NCBI RefSeq assembly: GCF_036632915.2
Contig: NZ_CP155552.1
Location: 2,604,001-2,668,000 of the forward strand
Direction of reading: 5' to 3'
DNA length: 64,000 bases
DNA from: Faecalibacterium taiwanense
GTDB taxonomy: Bacteria > Bacillota > Clostridia > Oscillospirales > Ruminococcaceae
Shown here: one piece after another, positions 47,040 through 55,061 of the stretch
Layout of the letters: each line of letters begins with the position of its first letter
How positions within the stretch are numbered: the first letter of the stretch is position 1
Notes under the pieces: model-generated
What the model saw: the letters and a program-made list of their open reading frames with translations, nothing else
Databases searched by the model: none
Told to the model about the DNA's origin: nothing
Translations under genes and position numbers: made by a program

Positions 47040-47071
47040 ACCGTTTACAAATGCGGTTTCGTCGTGGCTTT
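47027..47071 (+). terminator. Terminator of the solitary serine recombinase
   Basis: AAAGCCACGATGAACCG (47027-47043) pairs with CGGTTTCGTCGTGGCTTT (47054-47071) with one or two wobble pairs, then ATTTGTT. It overlaps the stop codon. Between 47072 and 47459 there is no gene that I can support; see the citrate synthase leader finding. Confidence 0.85.
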
Positions 47072-47459
47072 ATTTGTTGCCAGTCTCCTGAGATCCGGCT
47101 GGAAGATGCCTTATTTGTGCGTTACCGTCTCAAAAACTGCCCCTGCGCTAAAGGGCAAATGCGCACCCGGCAGCTTTCCGATTTTGTTCTTTTTTTATTT
47201 ACAAACAGTACCTTGACACCGAAATATCCTTTTTGTAATCTTAAAGAGTATTCTGAATGTAAGTGAATGCCGTCCCGAATCAATACGGTTTTTTCGGGCA
47301 GGACGGCAGGAAGTTTCTCCAGCGAATGTCCTGGGGGTGGTACCCTGCTGCCACAGGCAGTAGGGCGGGACCGAAGTTCCGGGCTGTTCGCAGAGAAAGC
47401 TTCCTGATGGCCTGCCAAGTGAACACAAGCTGACGGCAATGGGAAAGGAGCAACTACCA

Positions 47460-48818
47460 ATGGATCATCTGCAGAACGTAATGGGATACTTCGACCAGCA
47501 GCAGCCGCTGTGCGCCGAACACGACCGCATCAGCAAGGACCTGTACAAGGAGTTTGGCGTTAAAGCGGGCCTGCGCGACGAAAACGGCAAGGGCGTGCTG
47601 GCAGGCCTGACCAATATCTCCGATATCCGCGCCTTCCAGTATGTGGATGGGGTGAAAAAGCCTGCCGACGGTCAGCTGCTCTACCGCGGCTACGACGTGA
47701 AAGACCTGATCCGCGGGTCGTCCGGCAGCCGCTTTGCCTTTGAGGAAGCGGGCTATCTGCTACTGTTCGGTGAGCTGCCCACGCAGGAAAAGCTGGAAGA
47801 GTTCTGCCGTGTGCTGGGCGAGTGCCGCACCATGCCCACCAACTTTACCCGTGATGTGATCATGAAGGCCCCCAGCCACGATATCATGAACTCCATGGCC
47901 CGCAGCGTGCTCACACTGGCATCCTACGACCCCAAGGCCGGTGATCTGGAAATTTCCAATGTGCTGCGCCAGAGCATCCAGCTGGCCGGCATCTTCCCCA
48001 TGCTGGCCGTGTACAGCTACCATGCCTATAACCACTACGAAAAAGACGGCAGCATGTACATCCACCGGCCGGACCCGGAGCTTTCCACCGCAGAGAACTT
48101 TTTGCGGATGCTGCGCCCGGATATGAAGTACACCGAGCTGGAAGCCCGCGTGCTGGATGTGGCATTGCTGCTGCACGCCGAGCACGGCGGCGGCAACAAC
48201 TCCACCTTTACCACCCGCGTGGTCACTTCGTCTGGCACCGATACCTACTCGGCCATGGCGGCTGCCCTGTGCTCCCTCAAAGGCCCGCGCCACGGCGGTG
48301 CCAACCTGATGGTGATGCAGATGATGCAGAACATCCGCGAAAACCTGCACGATACCGAGGACGATGAAGAGCTGGAAGCCTACCTGAAAAAGCTGCTGCA
48401 CGGCGAAGCATTTGACCGCAAAGGCCTGATCTACGGCATGGGCCACGCGGTGTACTCCCTCAGTGACCCCCGTGAGGTAGTATTCAAGGGCTATGTGGAA
48501 CAGCTGGCCCACGAGAAGGGCCGCGACAAGGACCTTGCCCTTTACAACAAGATCGAGCACATGGCCCCGCAGCTGATCGCGGAGGAGCGCAAAATTTTCA
48601 AGGGTGTCAGCCCCAACGTGGACTTCTACAGCGGCTTTGTGTACGATATGCTGGGCATCCCCATGGAGCTGTACACGCCGCTGTTCGCCGTAGCCCGCGT
48701 GATGGGCTGGAGCGCCCACCGCATTGAAGAGCTGCTCAGCGCAAACAAGATCATCCGCCCGGCCTACAAGAGCCTTGGCGGCACCCACGAATATATCCGC
48801 CGCAATGAGCGGGAATAA
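47460..48818 (+). CDS. gltA: Citrate synthase
   Basis: This 452-aa enzyme has ATG 47460 following AAAGGAGCAACTACCA; an in-frame ATG at 47439 precedes the ribosome site. Motifs are QLLYRGYDVKDLI, LLLHAEHGGGNNSTFTTRV with the first catalytic His, SLKGPRHGGANLMVMQMM with the second, and YGMGHAVYSLSDPR. Together they form the catalytic triad region with a later Asp in VDFYSGFVYDMLGIP. It condenses oxaloacetate and acetyl-CoA, likely feeding glutamate synthesis in an anaerobe. A MarR-type regulator follows 13 bases downstream, suggesting an operon. Confidence 0.93.
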   Translation: MDHLQNVMGYFDQQQPLCAEHDRISKDLYKEFGVKAGLRDENGKGVLAGLTNISDIRAFQYVDGVKKPADGQLLYRGYDVKDLIRGSSGSRFAFEEAGYLLLFGELPTQEKLEEFCRVLGECRTMPTNFTRDVIMKAPSHDIMNSMARSVLTLASYDPKAGDLEISNVLRQSIQLAGIFPMLAVYSYHAYNHYEKDGSMYIHRPDPELSTAENFLRMLRPDMKYTELEARVLDVALLLHAEHGGGNNSTFTTRVVTSSGTDTYSAMAAALCSLKGPRHGGANLMVMQMMQNIRENLHDTEDDEELEAYLKKLLHGEAFDRKGLIYGMGHAVYSLSDPREVVFKGYVEQLAHEKGRDKDLALYNKIEHMAPQLIAEERKIFKGVSPNVDFYSGFVYDMLGIPMELYTPLFAVARVMGWSAHRIEELLSANKIIRPAYKSLGGTHEYIRRNERE

Positions 48819-48830
48819 CAGGGAGGATGC

Positions 48831-49280
48831 ATGATGAGCGTGGAACTGAAACATCACCCGGAAGAATGGTTCTTCCTGCACAATTTTGATATCGACAAGG
48901 TGTTCAGCACCATCCAGCGGGCGGATTACCTGATCTTATACTACATCAAGATGCAGGCTGAACAGCACCCGGACAGTAAGGTTTATCTGGCTGACCTTGC
49001 TGCCGTTATGGGCCTGAAGGTGACAGAGCTTTCCAAGGCCGTTGAAAAGCTGCAGGACAAGGGCTTTGTGGCATGGAAGACCGACCGTGAAGCGGGCCGC
49101 ACCTATGTGGAGCTTTCCAGCAAGGCTGTGGAGCTGATGGCGGAGGAGCGCGCGTTCATGCAGCGCTGTTACGCCCGCCTGCGTGCAGAGCTTGGCGACG
49201 AAGAACTGCATCGTGCAGTAAGCACCATGCAGAGCGTGACGGCCATCCTGAAGGATGAACGGGAACACAGCGGCATATAA
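48831..49280 (+). CDS. MarR-like winged-helix regulator
   Basis: This 149-aa protein starts behind AGGGAGGATGC, with ATGs at 48831 and 48834. The core winged helix is VYLADLAAVMGLKVTELSKAVEKLQDKGFVAWKTDREAGRTYVELS (read around residues 45-95), with the wing and helix-turn-helix order of MarR proteins. It overlaps nothing and is cotranscribed with citrate synthase by spacing. Its ligand and targets are unknown; control of the upstream gene is a simple guess. Confidence 0.75.
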   Translation: MMSVELKHHPEEWFFLHNFDIDKVFSTIQRADYLILYYIKMQAEQHPDSKVYLADLAAVMGLKVTELSKAVEKLQDKGFVAWKTDREAGRTYVELSSKAVELMAEERAFMQRCYARLRAELGDEELHRAVSTMQSVTAILKDEREHSGI

Positions 49281-49293
49281 AAACAGCCTCAAC

Positions 49294-49341
49294 AAAAAAA
49301 TGAGATAGACTTCCCCGAAAGGGGTTGCCTATCTCATTTTT
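49294..49341. terminator. Bidirectional terminator between marR and lrgB
   Basis: AAAAAAATGAGATAG pairs with CTATCTCATTTTT, enclosing a small CCCC-GAAA-GGGG hairpin. It serves convergent genes and is the same design as the one at 39207. Confidence 0.85.
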
Positions 49342-49413
49342 GTTGTAAACTGAGGTTCCCGGATCAACAAATAAATTCTACTGAAAAAAGCCAGAGCGGC
49401 TATTTTAAATCCT

Positions 49414-50121
49414 TTACCGGATCAGGTTCACAAACACCGGGCAGAGCACTGCGGTCAGCACACCGGCCACCGCAATGGAAAGGCCGCTCATGGCACCTTC
49501 TACCTCGCCCATCTGCAGGGCTTTGCTGGTGCCCACGGCATGGGCCGAAGTTCCGATGCCCACGCCCTTGGCGATGGGGTCGGTGATGTGGAACATCTTG
49601 CACACCGTCTCAGCCAGCAGCGCTCCCACGATGCCGGTAACAATGACGATCGCACCGGTCAGGGCAGCAATGCCGCCCAGCTCAGCGGCCACATCCATGC
49701 TGATGGCGGTGGTCACGGATTTGGGCAGCAGGGTGGCATACTGCTCACGGGTCAGGTCCAGCGCCAGTGCCAGCGCCAGTGCGCTGCCAAGGCTCACCAG
49801 CGTGCCCACCGAGATACCCGCAATGATGGCGGCGGCGTTCTCTTTCAGCAGGTCGATCTTTTCATACAGCGGAATGGCCAGTGCCACGGTGGCAGGCAGC
49901 AGCAGATAGTTCACCGGTGCCGCGCTGGCCTTGTAGTCTGCATACGGGATGCCGCACACCGACAGAAAGATGATTACAAAGATGCTGCCCAGCAGCAGCG
50001 GGTTAAAAATGGCTTTGCCTGTCACCTTATTGATAAGGGTGCCCAGTGCAAACGCGGCCAGCGTAAGCAGAACGCCCCATGCTGCGGAGCCGGACAAAAA
50101 ATCATTCAGCAGCTGCGTCAT
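49414..50121 (-). CDS. lrgB: LrgB/CidB-family membrane protein
   Basis: The product is 235 aa and its start is behind AAAGGAGGCTGACA. Seven or so hydrophobic helices carry the LrgB signature: KSVTTAISMDVAAELGG near residue 143 and the HAVGTSKALQMGEVEGAMSGL block near residue 192. The family acts with LrgA in murein-hydrolase control or in pyruvate/glycolate-type carbon transport. It overlaps the lrgA end by 20 bases and is translated with it. Confidence 0.92.
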   Translation of the reverse strand: MTQLLNDFLSGSAAWGVLLTLAAFALGTLINKVTGKAIFNPLLLGSIFVIIFLSVCGIPYADYKASAAPVNYLLLPATVALAIPLYEKIDLLKENAAAIIAGISVGTLVSLGSALALALALDLTREQYATLLPKSVTTAISMDVAAELGGIAALTGAIVIVTGIVGALLAETVCKMFHITDPIAKGVGIGTSAHAVGTSKALQMGEVEGAMSGLSIAVAGVLTAVLCPVFVNLIR

Positions 50122-50479
50122 TGTCAGCCTCCTTTTTCTTGCGGCCGGTCAGGGCCTGCGTGGTCTTGCCTGCACTCACCATCACCAGCACAGTGACCGG
50201 GATAATGGCAACGAGGATGGGCAGCAGCATCTCGCCCATCTCTGCCCACAGTTCCATCACACCGGCGGCAGCGGGCACGAACAACAGCGGAAAGATGCCT
50301 GTGAGATAGGTTCCCACCTCTTTCACATCGTCCAGCTTTACCAGCTTGAAGTTCAGCGCTGCCAGCAGCAGCACCAGACCGTAGACGCTGGCCGGGACCG
50401 GCAGCGGCAGCACTACATGAAGGATCTCGCCCAAAAAACAAAACGCAAGAATGCGCGCGAACTGAAAAATATATTTCGT
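50102..50479 (-). CDS. lrgA: LrgA/CidA-family membrane protein (start codon reads ACG)
   Basis: The protein has four hydrophobic helices: YIFQFARILAFCFLGEILH, PVPASVYGLVLLLAALN, then LTGIFPLLFVPAAAGVME and LVAIIPVTVLVMV, matching LrgA/CidA. Homologous proteins begin with Met-Lys-Tyr at the position where this frame reads ACG-AAA-TAT (50479). An AGGAAAGGGG ribosome site lies correctly upstream of that codon. The only conventional in-frame start is GTG 50521, which has no ribosome site. So either the start is a rare ACG, the ATG has mutated, or there is a base error. Confidence 0.75.
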   Translation of the reverse strand, partial: TKYIFQFARILAFCFLGEILHVVLPLPVPASVYGLVLLLAALNFKLVKLDDVKEVGTYLTGIFPLLFVPAAAGVMELWAEMGEMLLPILVAIIPVTVLVMVSAGKTTQALTGRKKKEADNDAAAE

Positions 50480-50663
50480 AGTAAAGTTCCCCTTTCCTCG
50501 ATCAAAAGCGTAAATGGACACATCAAGGGTAAAGTATACCGCAGGAGCCCCAATCCATCAACCGTGATTCTGGATAAGAAAAATTGCACATTTCGCCGAG
50601 AACTGTGCAAAAAGGCGCGCCGGTCAAGCCGGTGCGCCTTTTTGCATGTTATCAGAAATACCG

Positions 50664-51095
50664 TCAGATCACATAATCATTCCCGGCCTGATCAGGCCGG
50701 GCGAGATCGGCCAGTGTGATATTGCCGAAATAATTGGAAATCAGATCGTCCAGCCCCTTCCACATCTCGTAGGTGCGGCAGTTTGCCATGCGGGAGCAGG
50801 GGGTCGCATTTGGGGTCAGGCAGCTCACCGGCGCAAGGCTGCCCTCGGTCAGCATCAGGATCTCGCCCACGGTGTACTGATCTGGGCTGCGGGTGAGCCG
50901 GTAGCCGCCGCCCTTGCCGCGCAAGCCCTCCAGAAAGCCGTTCTGCACCAGCACCTTAAGGATGTTTTCCAGATATTTTTCCGAGATCTCCTGCCGGGCA
51001 GCGATCTCCTTGAGAGGGACATATTTTTCAGACTGATGCTCGGAAAGGTCGATCATCACGCGCAGTGCATAGCGCCCTTTGGTGGACACGATCAT
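50664..51095 (-). CDS. Rrf2-family transcriptional regulator
   Basis: This 143-aa protein starts behind AAAGGAAGTACAC. The N-terminal winged helix begins MIVSTKGRYALRVMIDL, followed by LKEIAARQEISEKYLENIL and the wing LRGKGGGYRLTR. The segment SCLTPNATPCSRMANC (residues ~91-106) has three cysteines spaced like the Fe-S ligands of IscR, though CymR-type members without a cluster also exist. It diverges from cysK, suggesting control of cysteine synthesis, as with CymR in Firmicutes. Confidence 0.88.
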   Translation of the reverse strand: MIVSTKGRYALRVMIDLSEHQSEKYVPLKEIAARQEISEKYLENILKVLVQNGFLEGLRGKGGGYRLTRSPDQYTVGEILMLTEGSLAPVSCLTPNATPCSRMANCRTYEMWKGLDDLISNYFGNITLADLARPDQAGNDYVI

Positions 51096-51191
51096 AATAG
51101 TGTACTTCCTTTGTTGGTTATAGATTGAGTTTTTAACCTATTATACAACAGGGTAAATAATATTTCAATCCCACTTTTTTCAAAAAATCCA

Positions 51192-51220
51192 TTGACAACC
51201 GCACAGAACGGGTCTATAAT
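51192..51220 (+). promoter_or_regulatory. Consensus promoter of cysK with a possible Rrf2 operator
   Basis: Perfect TTGACA (51192-51197), 17 bases, perfect TATAAT (51215-51220). Directly overlapping its 3' side is an inverted pair ATACCA (51219-51224) ... TGGTAT about 20 bases later. The operator placement suits repression by the divergent Rrf2 protein. Confidence 0.75.
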
Positions 51221-51317
51221 ACCACCAAACCCACAAATTATGTTGGTATAAAGGTTTTAGAATCGGGTCGTCCGGCAGGGCACATGTGCCCATAACTGTA
51301 TCAGGGAGGAAACTACA

Positions 51318-52250
51318 ATGAGCAAGATTTATACTGCCGCAGATCAGCTGATCGGTCATACTCCGTTGCTGGAGCTGACCCACATTGAAAAGGAGCAGGA
51401 GCTGCCTGCCCACATCATTGCCAAGCTGGAATACTTCAATCCGGCCGGTTCTGTCAAGGATCGCATCGCCAAAAAGATGATCGATGATGCCGAGGAAAAG
51501 GGCCTGCTGAAGGAAGGTTCCGTGATCATTGAGCCTACCTCCGGCAATACTGGCATCGGTCTGGCCGCTGTGGCAGCCGCCAAGGGCTACCGCATCATCA
51601 TCGTGATGCCCGAGACCATGAGCGTGGAGCGCCGCCAGCTGATGAAGGCTTACGGCGCAGAGCTGGTGCTGAGCGAGGGTGCCAAGGGCATGAAGGGTGC
51701 CATTGCCAAGGCCGATGAGCTGGCAAAGGAGATCCCGAATTCCTTCATCCCCGGCCAGTTCGTGAACCCGGCCAACCCTCAGGCCCACATCGAGACCACC
51801 GGCCCCGAGATCTGGGAGGACACCGACGGCAAGGTGGATATCTTTGTGGCAGGCGTGGGCACCGGCGGCACCGTGACCGGCGTGGGCCAGTACCTGAAGA
51901 GCAAGAACCCGAACGTCAAGGTGGTGGCTGTAGAGCCTGCTTCCTCTCCTGTGCTGAGCAAGGGCACTGCCGGTGCACATAAGATCCAGGGCATCGGCGC
52001 AGGCTTTGTGCCGGACGTACTGGACACCAAGGTGTATGACGAAATCATCGCCGTGGAGAACGACGATGCCTTTGCCACCGGCCGTCTGATCGGCCACAAG
52101 GAAGGCGTGCTGGTGGGTATCTCCTCCGGTGCTGCTGTTTATGCTGCCCTGCAGCTGGCAAAGCGCCCGGAGAATGCCGGTAAGAACATCGTGGTCCTGC
52201 TGCCCGATACCGGCGACCGCTATCTGTCCACCCCGCTGTTTGCAGACTGA
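51318..52250 (+). CDS. cysK: Cysteine synthase A (O-acetylserine sulfhydrylase)
   Basis: This 310-aa PLP enzyme starts behind AGGGAGGAAACTAC. The PLP lysine is in [18 protein letters not shown], followed by [29 protein letters not shown] (phosphate loop), and [10 protein letters not shown] (Ser contacting the pyridine N). It makes cysteine from O-acetylserine and sulfide. It is monocistronic under a strong promoter; regulation by the divergent Rrf2 gene is likely. Confidence 0.96.
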   Translation: MSKIYTAADQLIGHTPLLELTHIEKEQELPAHIIAKLEYFNPAGSVKDRIAKKMIDDAEEKGLLKEGSVIIEPTSGNTGIGLAAVAAAKGYRIIIVMPETMSVERRQLMKAYGAELVLSEGAKGMKGAIAKADELAKEIPNSFIPGQFVNPANPQAHIETTGPEIWEDTDGKVDIFVAGVGTGGTVTGVGQYLKSKNPNVKVVAVEPASSPVLSKGTAGAHKIQGIGAGFVPDVLDTKVYDEIIAVENDDAFATGRLIGHKEGVLVGISSGAAVYAALQLAKRPENAGKNIVVLLPDTGDRYLSTPLFAD

Positions 52251-52343
52251 TCTTTCAAAAAGCTCGCTTCTCCCGTTCTGTGACTTCACAGGGCGGGAGT
52301 TTTTTGTTACAATATCCCTATCAAACACTTTGGAGATTTGCCC

Positions 52344-53288
52344 ATGAATTACTATGCTGCCCCCATGGAGGGCCTGACCGATCGGGTGTGGCGGCAGGCA
52401 CACCAGAAATGGTTCGGCCCTGCTGGCAATGCCGACCGCTACTATGCCCCTTTCATCTCCCCGCCGGAGAACCGGGTGCTCATTAAAAAGAAGATGGCCG
52501 AGCTTGCCCCTGCGGCAAACCCCGGCGCACCGGTGATCCCGCAGCTGCTGGCAAAGGACGGCGAACTTGCCGCATGGATGATCGGCGAGCTGCGCGGCCT
52601 TGGCTACACCGAGGTGAACCTGAACCTCGGCTGTCCTTCCGGCACCGTCACCGCCAAAGGCAAGGGTTCCGGGATGCTGCGCGACCCCGTCAAGCTGGAC
52701 GCTTTTCTTGCCGCCGTATTTGCCAATGCGGAAGGGCCTATCTCGGTCAAGACCCGGCTGGGCGTGGAAAAGCCGGAAGAATTTGCTGCCATTCTGGACA
52801 TCTATAACCGGTATCCCATCTGTGAGCTGACCATCCACCCGCGTGTGATGCGCCAGCTCTACCGCGGGCAAGCCGACCGTGCCGCTTTTGCTGCCTCCCT
52901 GCCCGGGTGCCGGATGCCCGTGTGCTACAACGGCGATGTGACCACCGCTGCGGACCTGCACACGTTGGAAGCGCAGTATCCGCAGCTGTCCGGCATCATG
53001 GTGGGTCGCGGCATCATTGCGGACCCGGCGCTCTTCCGTGAAGCACGCGGCGGCGCACCGGCCGCACGGGAAGAGCTGCGCGGATACCTTGACGACCTCT
53101 ACCACGGATACTCCGAACTGTTCGGCAGCGCCGGGTGCGCGGTGAGCCGCATGAAGGGGCACTGGTTCTACCTCATTCACAAGTTTGAGGGGGCCGAAAA
53201 GCTGGAAAAGCAGCTGCGCAAGGTGCGGGAACCGTGGGAATATGAGGTCGTCGTAAACCAGATCTTTACGCTGCCGTTCCGGCCGTAA
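52344..53288 (+). CDS. tRNA-dihydrouridine synthase
   Basis: The product is 314 aa. The start MNYYAAPMEGLTDRVWR at 52344 follows TTGGAG. The FMN barrel has the catalytic Cys in LNLGCPSGTVTAKGKGSGML near residue 95, followed by SVKTRLGVEKPEE and the FMN-phosphate region GIMVGRGIIADPALF. It reduces uridines in tRNA. Length and motifs fit the Dus family; subclass is not clear. Monocistronic; ~200 bases of non-coding sequence follow before the ireB terminator. Confidence 0.92.
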   Translation: MNYYAAPMEGLTDRVWRQAHQKWFGPAGNADRYYAPFISPPENRVLIKKKMAELAPAANPGAPVIPQLLAKDGELAAWMIGELRGLGYTEVNLNLGCPSGTVTAKGKGSGMLRDPVKLDAFLAAVFANAEGPISVKTRLGVEKPEEFAAILDIYNRYPICELTIHPRVMRQLYRGQADRAAFAASLPGCRMPVCYNGDVTTAADLHTLEAQYPQLSGIMVGRGIIADPALFREARGGAPAAREELRGYLDDLYHGYSELFGSAGCAVSRMKGHWFYLIHKFEGAEKLEKQLRKVREPWEYEVVVNQIFTLPFRP

Positions 53289-53435
53289 CGGTTGGAATGG
53301 CCTCCGTTTCGCTCTGGCCATCTTCAGCGAAAATTTTATTTTATATAGTTGCAATTCAGAAAGATCTGCGGATTTTTCTGAATTGCGTTTTCACCGGAGG
53401 GGCTGTAACGGTAAACGGCATCTGCATTCTATTAT

Positions 53436-53468
53436 GAAAAAGCCCCGCCATCATAGCGACGGCGGGGC
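53436..53468 (-). terminator. ireB terminator
   Basis: GCCCCGCC (53442-53449) pairs with GGCGGGGC (53461-53468). The A-run at 53437-53441 becomes a T-run on the minus strand. Confidence 0.85.
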
Positions 53469-53486
53469 ATGAGCAGACAAGCGATA

Positions 53487-53732
53487 TCAGACGTTCAGAT
53501 AACTGCGCAGCATGGCCTGCAGCAGATCGTCACGATCCACCTTGCGGATCATGGAACGGGCATTTTTATAGGTCGTGATGTAGGTGGGGTCTTCGGACAG
53601 GATATAGCCCACCAGCTGATTGACCGGATTATAGCCTTTTTCCTTTAAAGCATCGTACACCTGCTGTACGATCTCATGGATCTCATAGTCCTTTTTGTCG
53701 TGGATCGAAAAAATAGCGGTCTCGCCACTCAC
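53487..53732 (-). CDS. ireB: IreB-family regulatory phosphoprotein (UPF0297)
   Basis: The protein is 81 aa from the GTG at 53732, which follows AAGGGGG by eight bases. The upstream ATG at 53765 lacks a ribosome site and adds residues not seen in the family. The conserved core is [39 protein letters not shown] and [20 protein letters not shown] (read in pieces). In Enterococcus, IreB is a substrate of the Ser/Thr kinase IreK and affects cephalosporin resistance. The usual neighbours ruvX and DUF1292 are not adjacent here. Confidence 0.9.
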   Translation of the reverse strand: MSGETAIFSIHDKKDYEIHEIVQQVYDALKEKGYNPVNQLVGYILSEDPTYITTYKNARSMIRKVDRDDLLQAMLRSYLNV

Positions 53733-53893
53733 GGAATACACCCCCTTAGGAAGAACTACATTCATTGTACACGAATTGCGAGGAAACTTCAAGCTAAACA
53801 GACCGGATTTGCACAGTTTGCATAAAATTTCCGGTCCTGATTTTGCAGGCTGACGGCCTGCACCGCCGCAAATGCGGCAGAAGGAGGGCCTTT

Positions 53894-54301
53894 ATGCTGT
53901 ATGGCATCGGCTGCGACCTGTGCGAGATCGCGCATCTGGAAAAAAGCCTTACCGGCGCACACGCTGCAGCCTTTATCCGCCGGGTGTACGGCGAGGCCGA
54001 ACGCGCTGCGCTGAGCCTTGACGAACCGCTGCCCGCTGGGCGCAGCGCCGCCCACCGGCTTGCCAGCGCCGCAGCCAACTTTGCCGCCAAGGAAGCCTTT
54101 TTAAAGGCGGCAGGCACCGGCCTGCGGGAACCGTTCTCCCTGTGTGAGATCGAGGCTGTCCGGCTGGAAAGCGGTGCACCTGCCTATCATTTTTCCGGCC
54201 AGACGGCGGAATGGATGCAGGCCCATGGCCTTGCCGCCCGGCTCTCTCTGAGCCACGAGGGCGGCATGGCGCTGGCCTTCTGCATACTGGAAACTCTGTA
54301 A
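53894..54301 (+). CDS. acpS: Holo-acyl-carrier-protein synthase
   Basis: This 135-aa phosphopantetheinyl transferase starts MLYGIGCDLCEI at 53894, after AGAAGGAGGGCC. IGCDLCEI carries the Mg-binding Asp, and AANFAAKEAFLKAAGTGL carries the conserved Glu and Lys. The C-terminal LSLSHEGGMALAFCIL is typical. It attaches 4'-phosphopantetheine to ACP for fatty acid synthesis. Slightly longer than the average AcpS (about 120). Confidence 0.92.
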   Translation: MLYGIGCDLCEIAHLEKSLTGAHAAAFIRRVYGEAERAALSLDEPLPAGRSAAHRLASAAANFAAKEAFLKAAGTGLREPFSLCEIEAVRLESGAPAYHFSGQTAEWMQAHGLAARLSLSHEGGMALAFCILETL

Positions 54302-54437
54302 GCCTTTGTGCATACAATGGAATATCCCCTGCGCTGCATAACCGGCGCGCAGCCGGCTCATACTGAGAGCAGACGAAGATGCGCCGGACGCATCACATAA
54401 GCGGGGCGCATCCTCCAAATGCAGGGAGGGAGATTCC

Positions 54438-54788
54438 ATGGAGGTACACAGAGGAGAAGTTTTTTACGCAGATCTTTCGCCGGTGGTGGGGTCGGAGCAG
54501 GGCGGCGTGCGCCCGGTGCTGATCGTGCAGAACGAGATCGGCAACCGGCACAGCCCTACCGTGATCGCTGCGGCCATTACATCCCGGCTGGACAAAGCCC
54601 GCCTGCCCACCCACATCAATATCCGGGCAGCGGATACCGGCCTTGCCAAGGACAGCGTGGTGCTGCTGGAGCAGATCCGCACGCTGGATAAGCACCGCCT
54701 GCGGGAGCGGGCCGGGCAGATCACGCCGGAAGATCAGAAACGTGTGGATCAGGCTTTGGATGTAAGCCTGGGGCTTACTTCATATTAA
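54438..54788 (+). CDS. mazF: MazF/PemK-type endoribonuclease (EndoA)
   Basis: This 116-aa toxin of the MazF family starts behind AGGGAGGGAGATTCC. It reads VHRGEVFYADLSPVVGSEQGGVRPVLIVQN, then TVIAAAITSR and INIRAADTGLAKDSVVLLEQIRTLDK (in pieces), very close to EndoA of B. subtilis. Conserved Arg and Ser/Thr catalytic residues are in RPVLIVQN and AAITSR. No MazE-like antitoxin ORF precedes it in the 137-base gap after acpS, which is unusual for this family. Confidence 0.93.
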   Translation: MEVHRGEVFYADLSPVVGSEQGGVRPVLIVQNEIGNRHSPTVIAAAITSRLDKARLPTHINIRAADTGLAKDSVVLLEQIRTLDKHRLRERAGQITPEDQKRVDQALDVSLGLTSY

Positions 54789-54827
54789 GGGGCTGTTGCA
54801 AAACAGCTCTCTGAAAAGATCATGCAC

Positions 54828-54878
54828 AAAACCCGGAACCTTTTTTCGGCCAAAACGGCTCAAAAAGGCTCCGGGTTT
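54828..54878. terminator. Long inverted repeat after mazF
   Basis: AAACCCGGAACCTTTTT pairs with AAAAAGGCTCCGGGTTT around a GGCC-AAAAC-GGCT centre. It can end transcription from mazF. The remaining gap to nagA (54879-55061) contains only promoter-like AT-rich sequence. Confidence 0.7.
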
Positions 54879-55061
54879 CTGATTTTGCGCTGTTTCTTTG
54901 TGCAAACTGCGATCGTTTTTTCATTTTCCAGCTTAATTTTTTTGAAAAGGCGCGCGAAGGCTGGTTATTCCCGCCAGAAAATGCTATACTTTTCTGCAGA
55001 ATGGTTGTGCTGTCGTGTGCAGCATATGCAGGTTTTATGATGATATCGGAGGGCTGATTAT

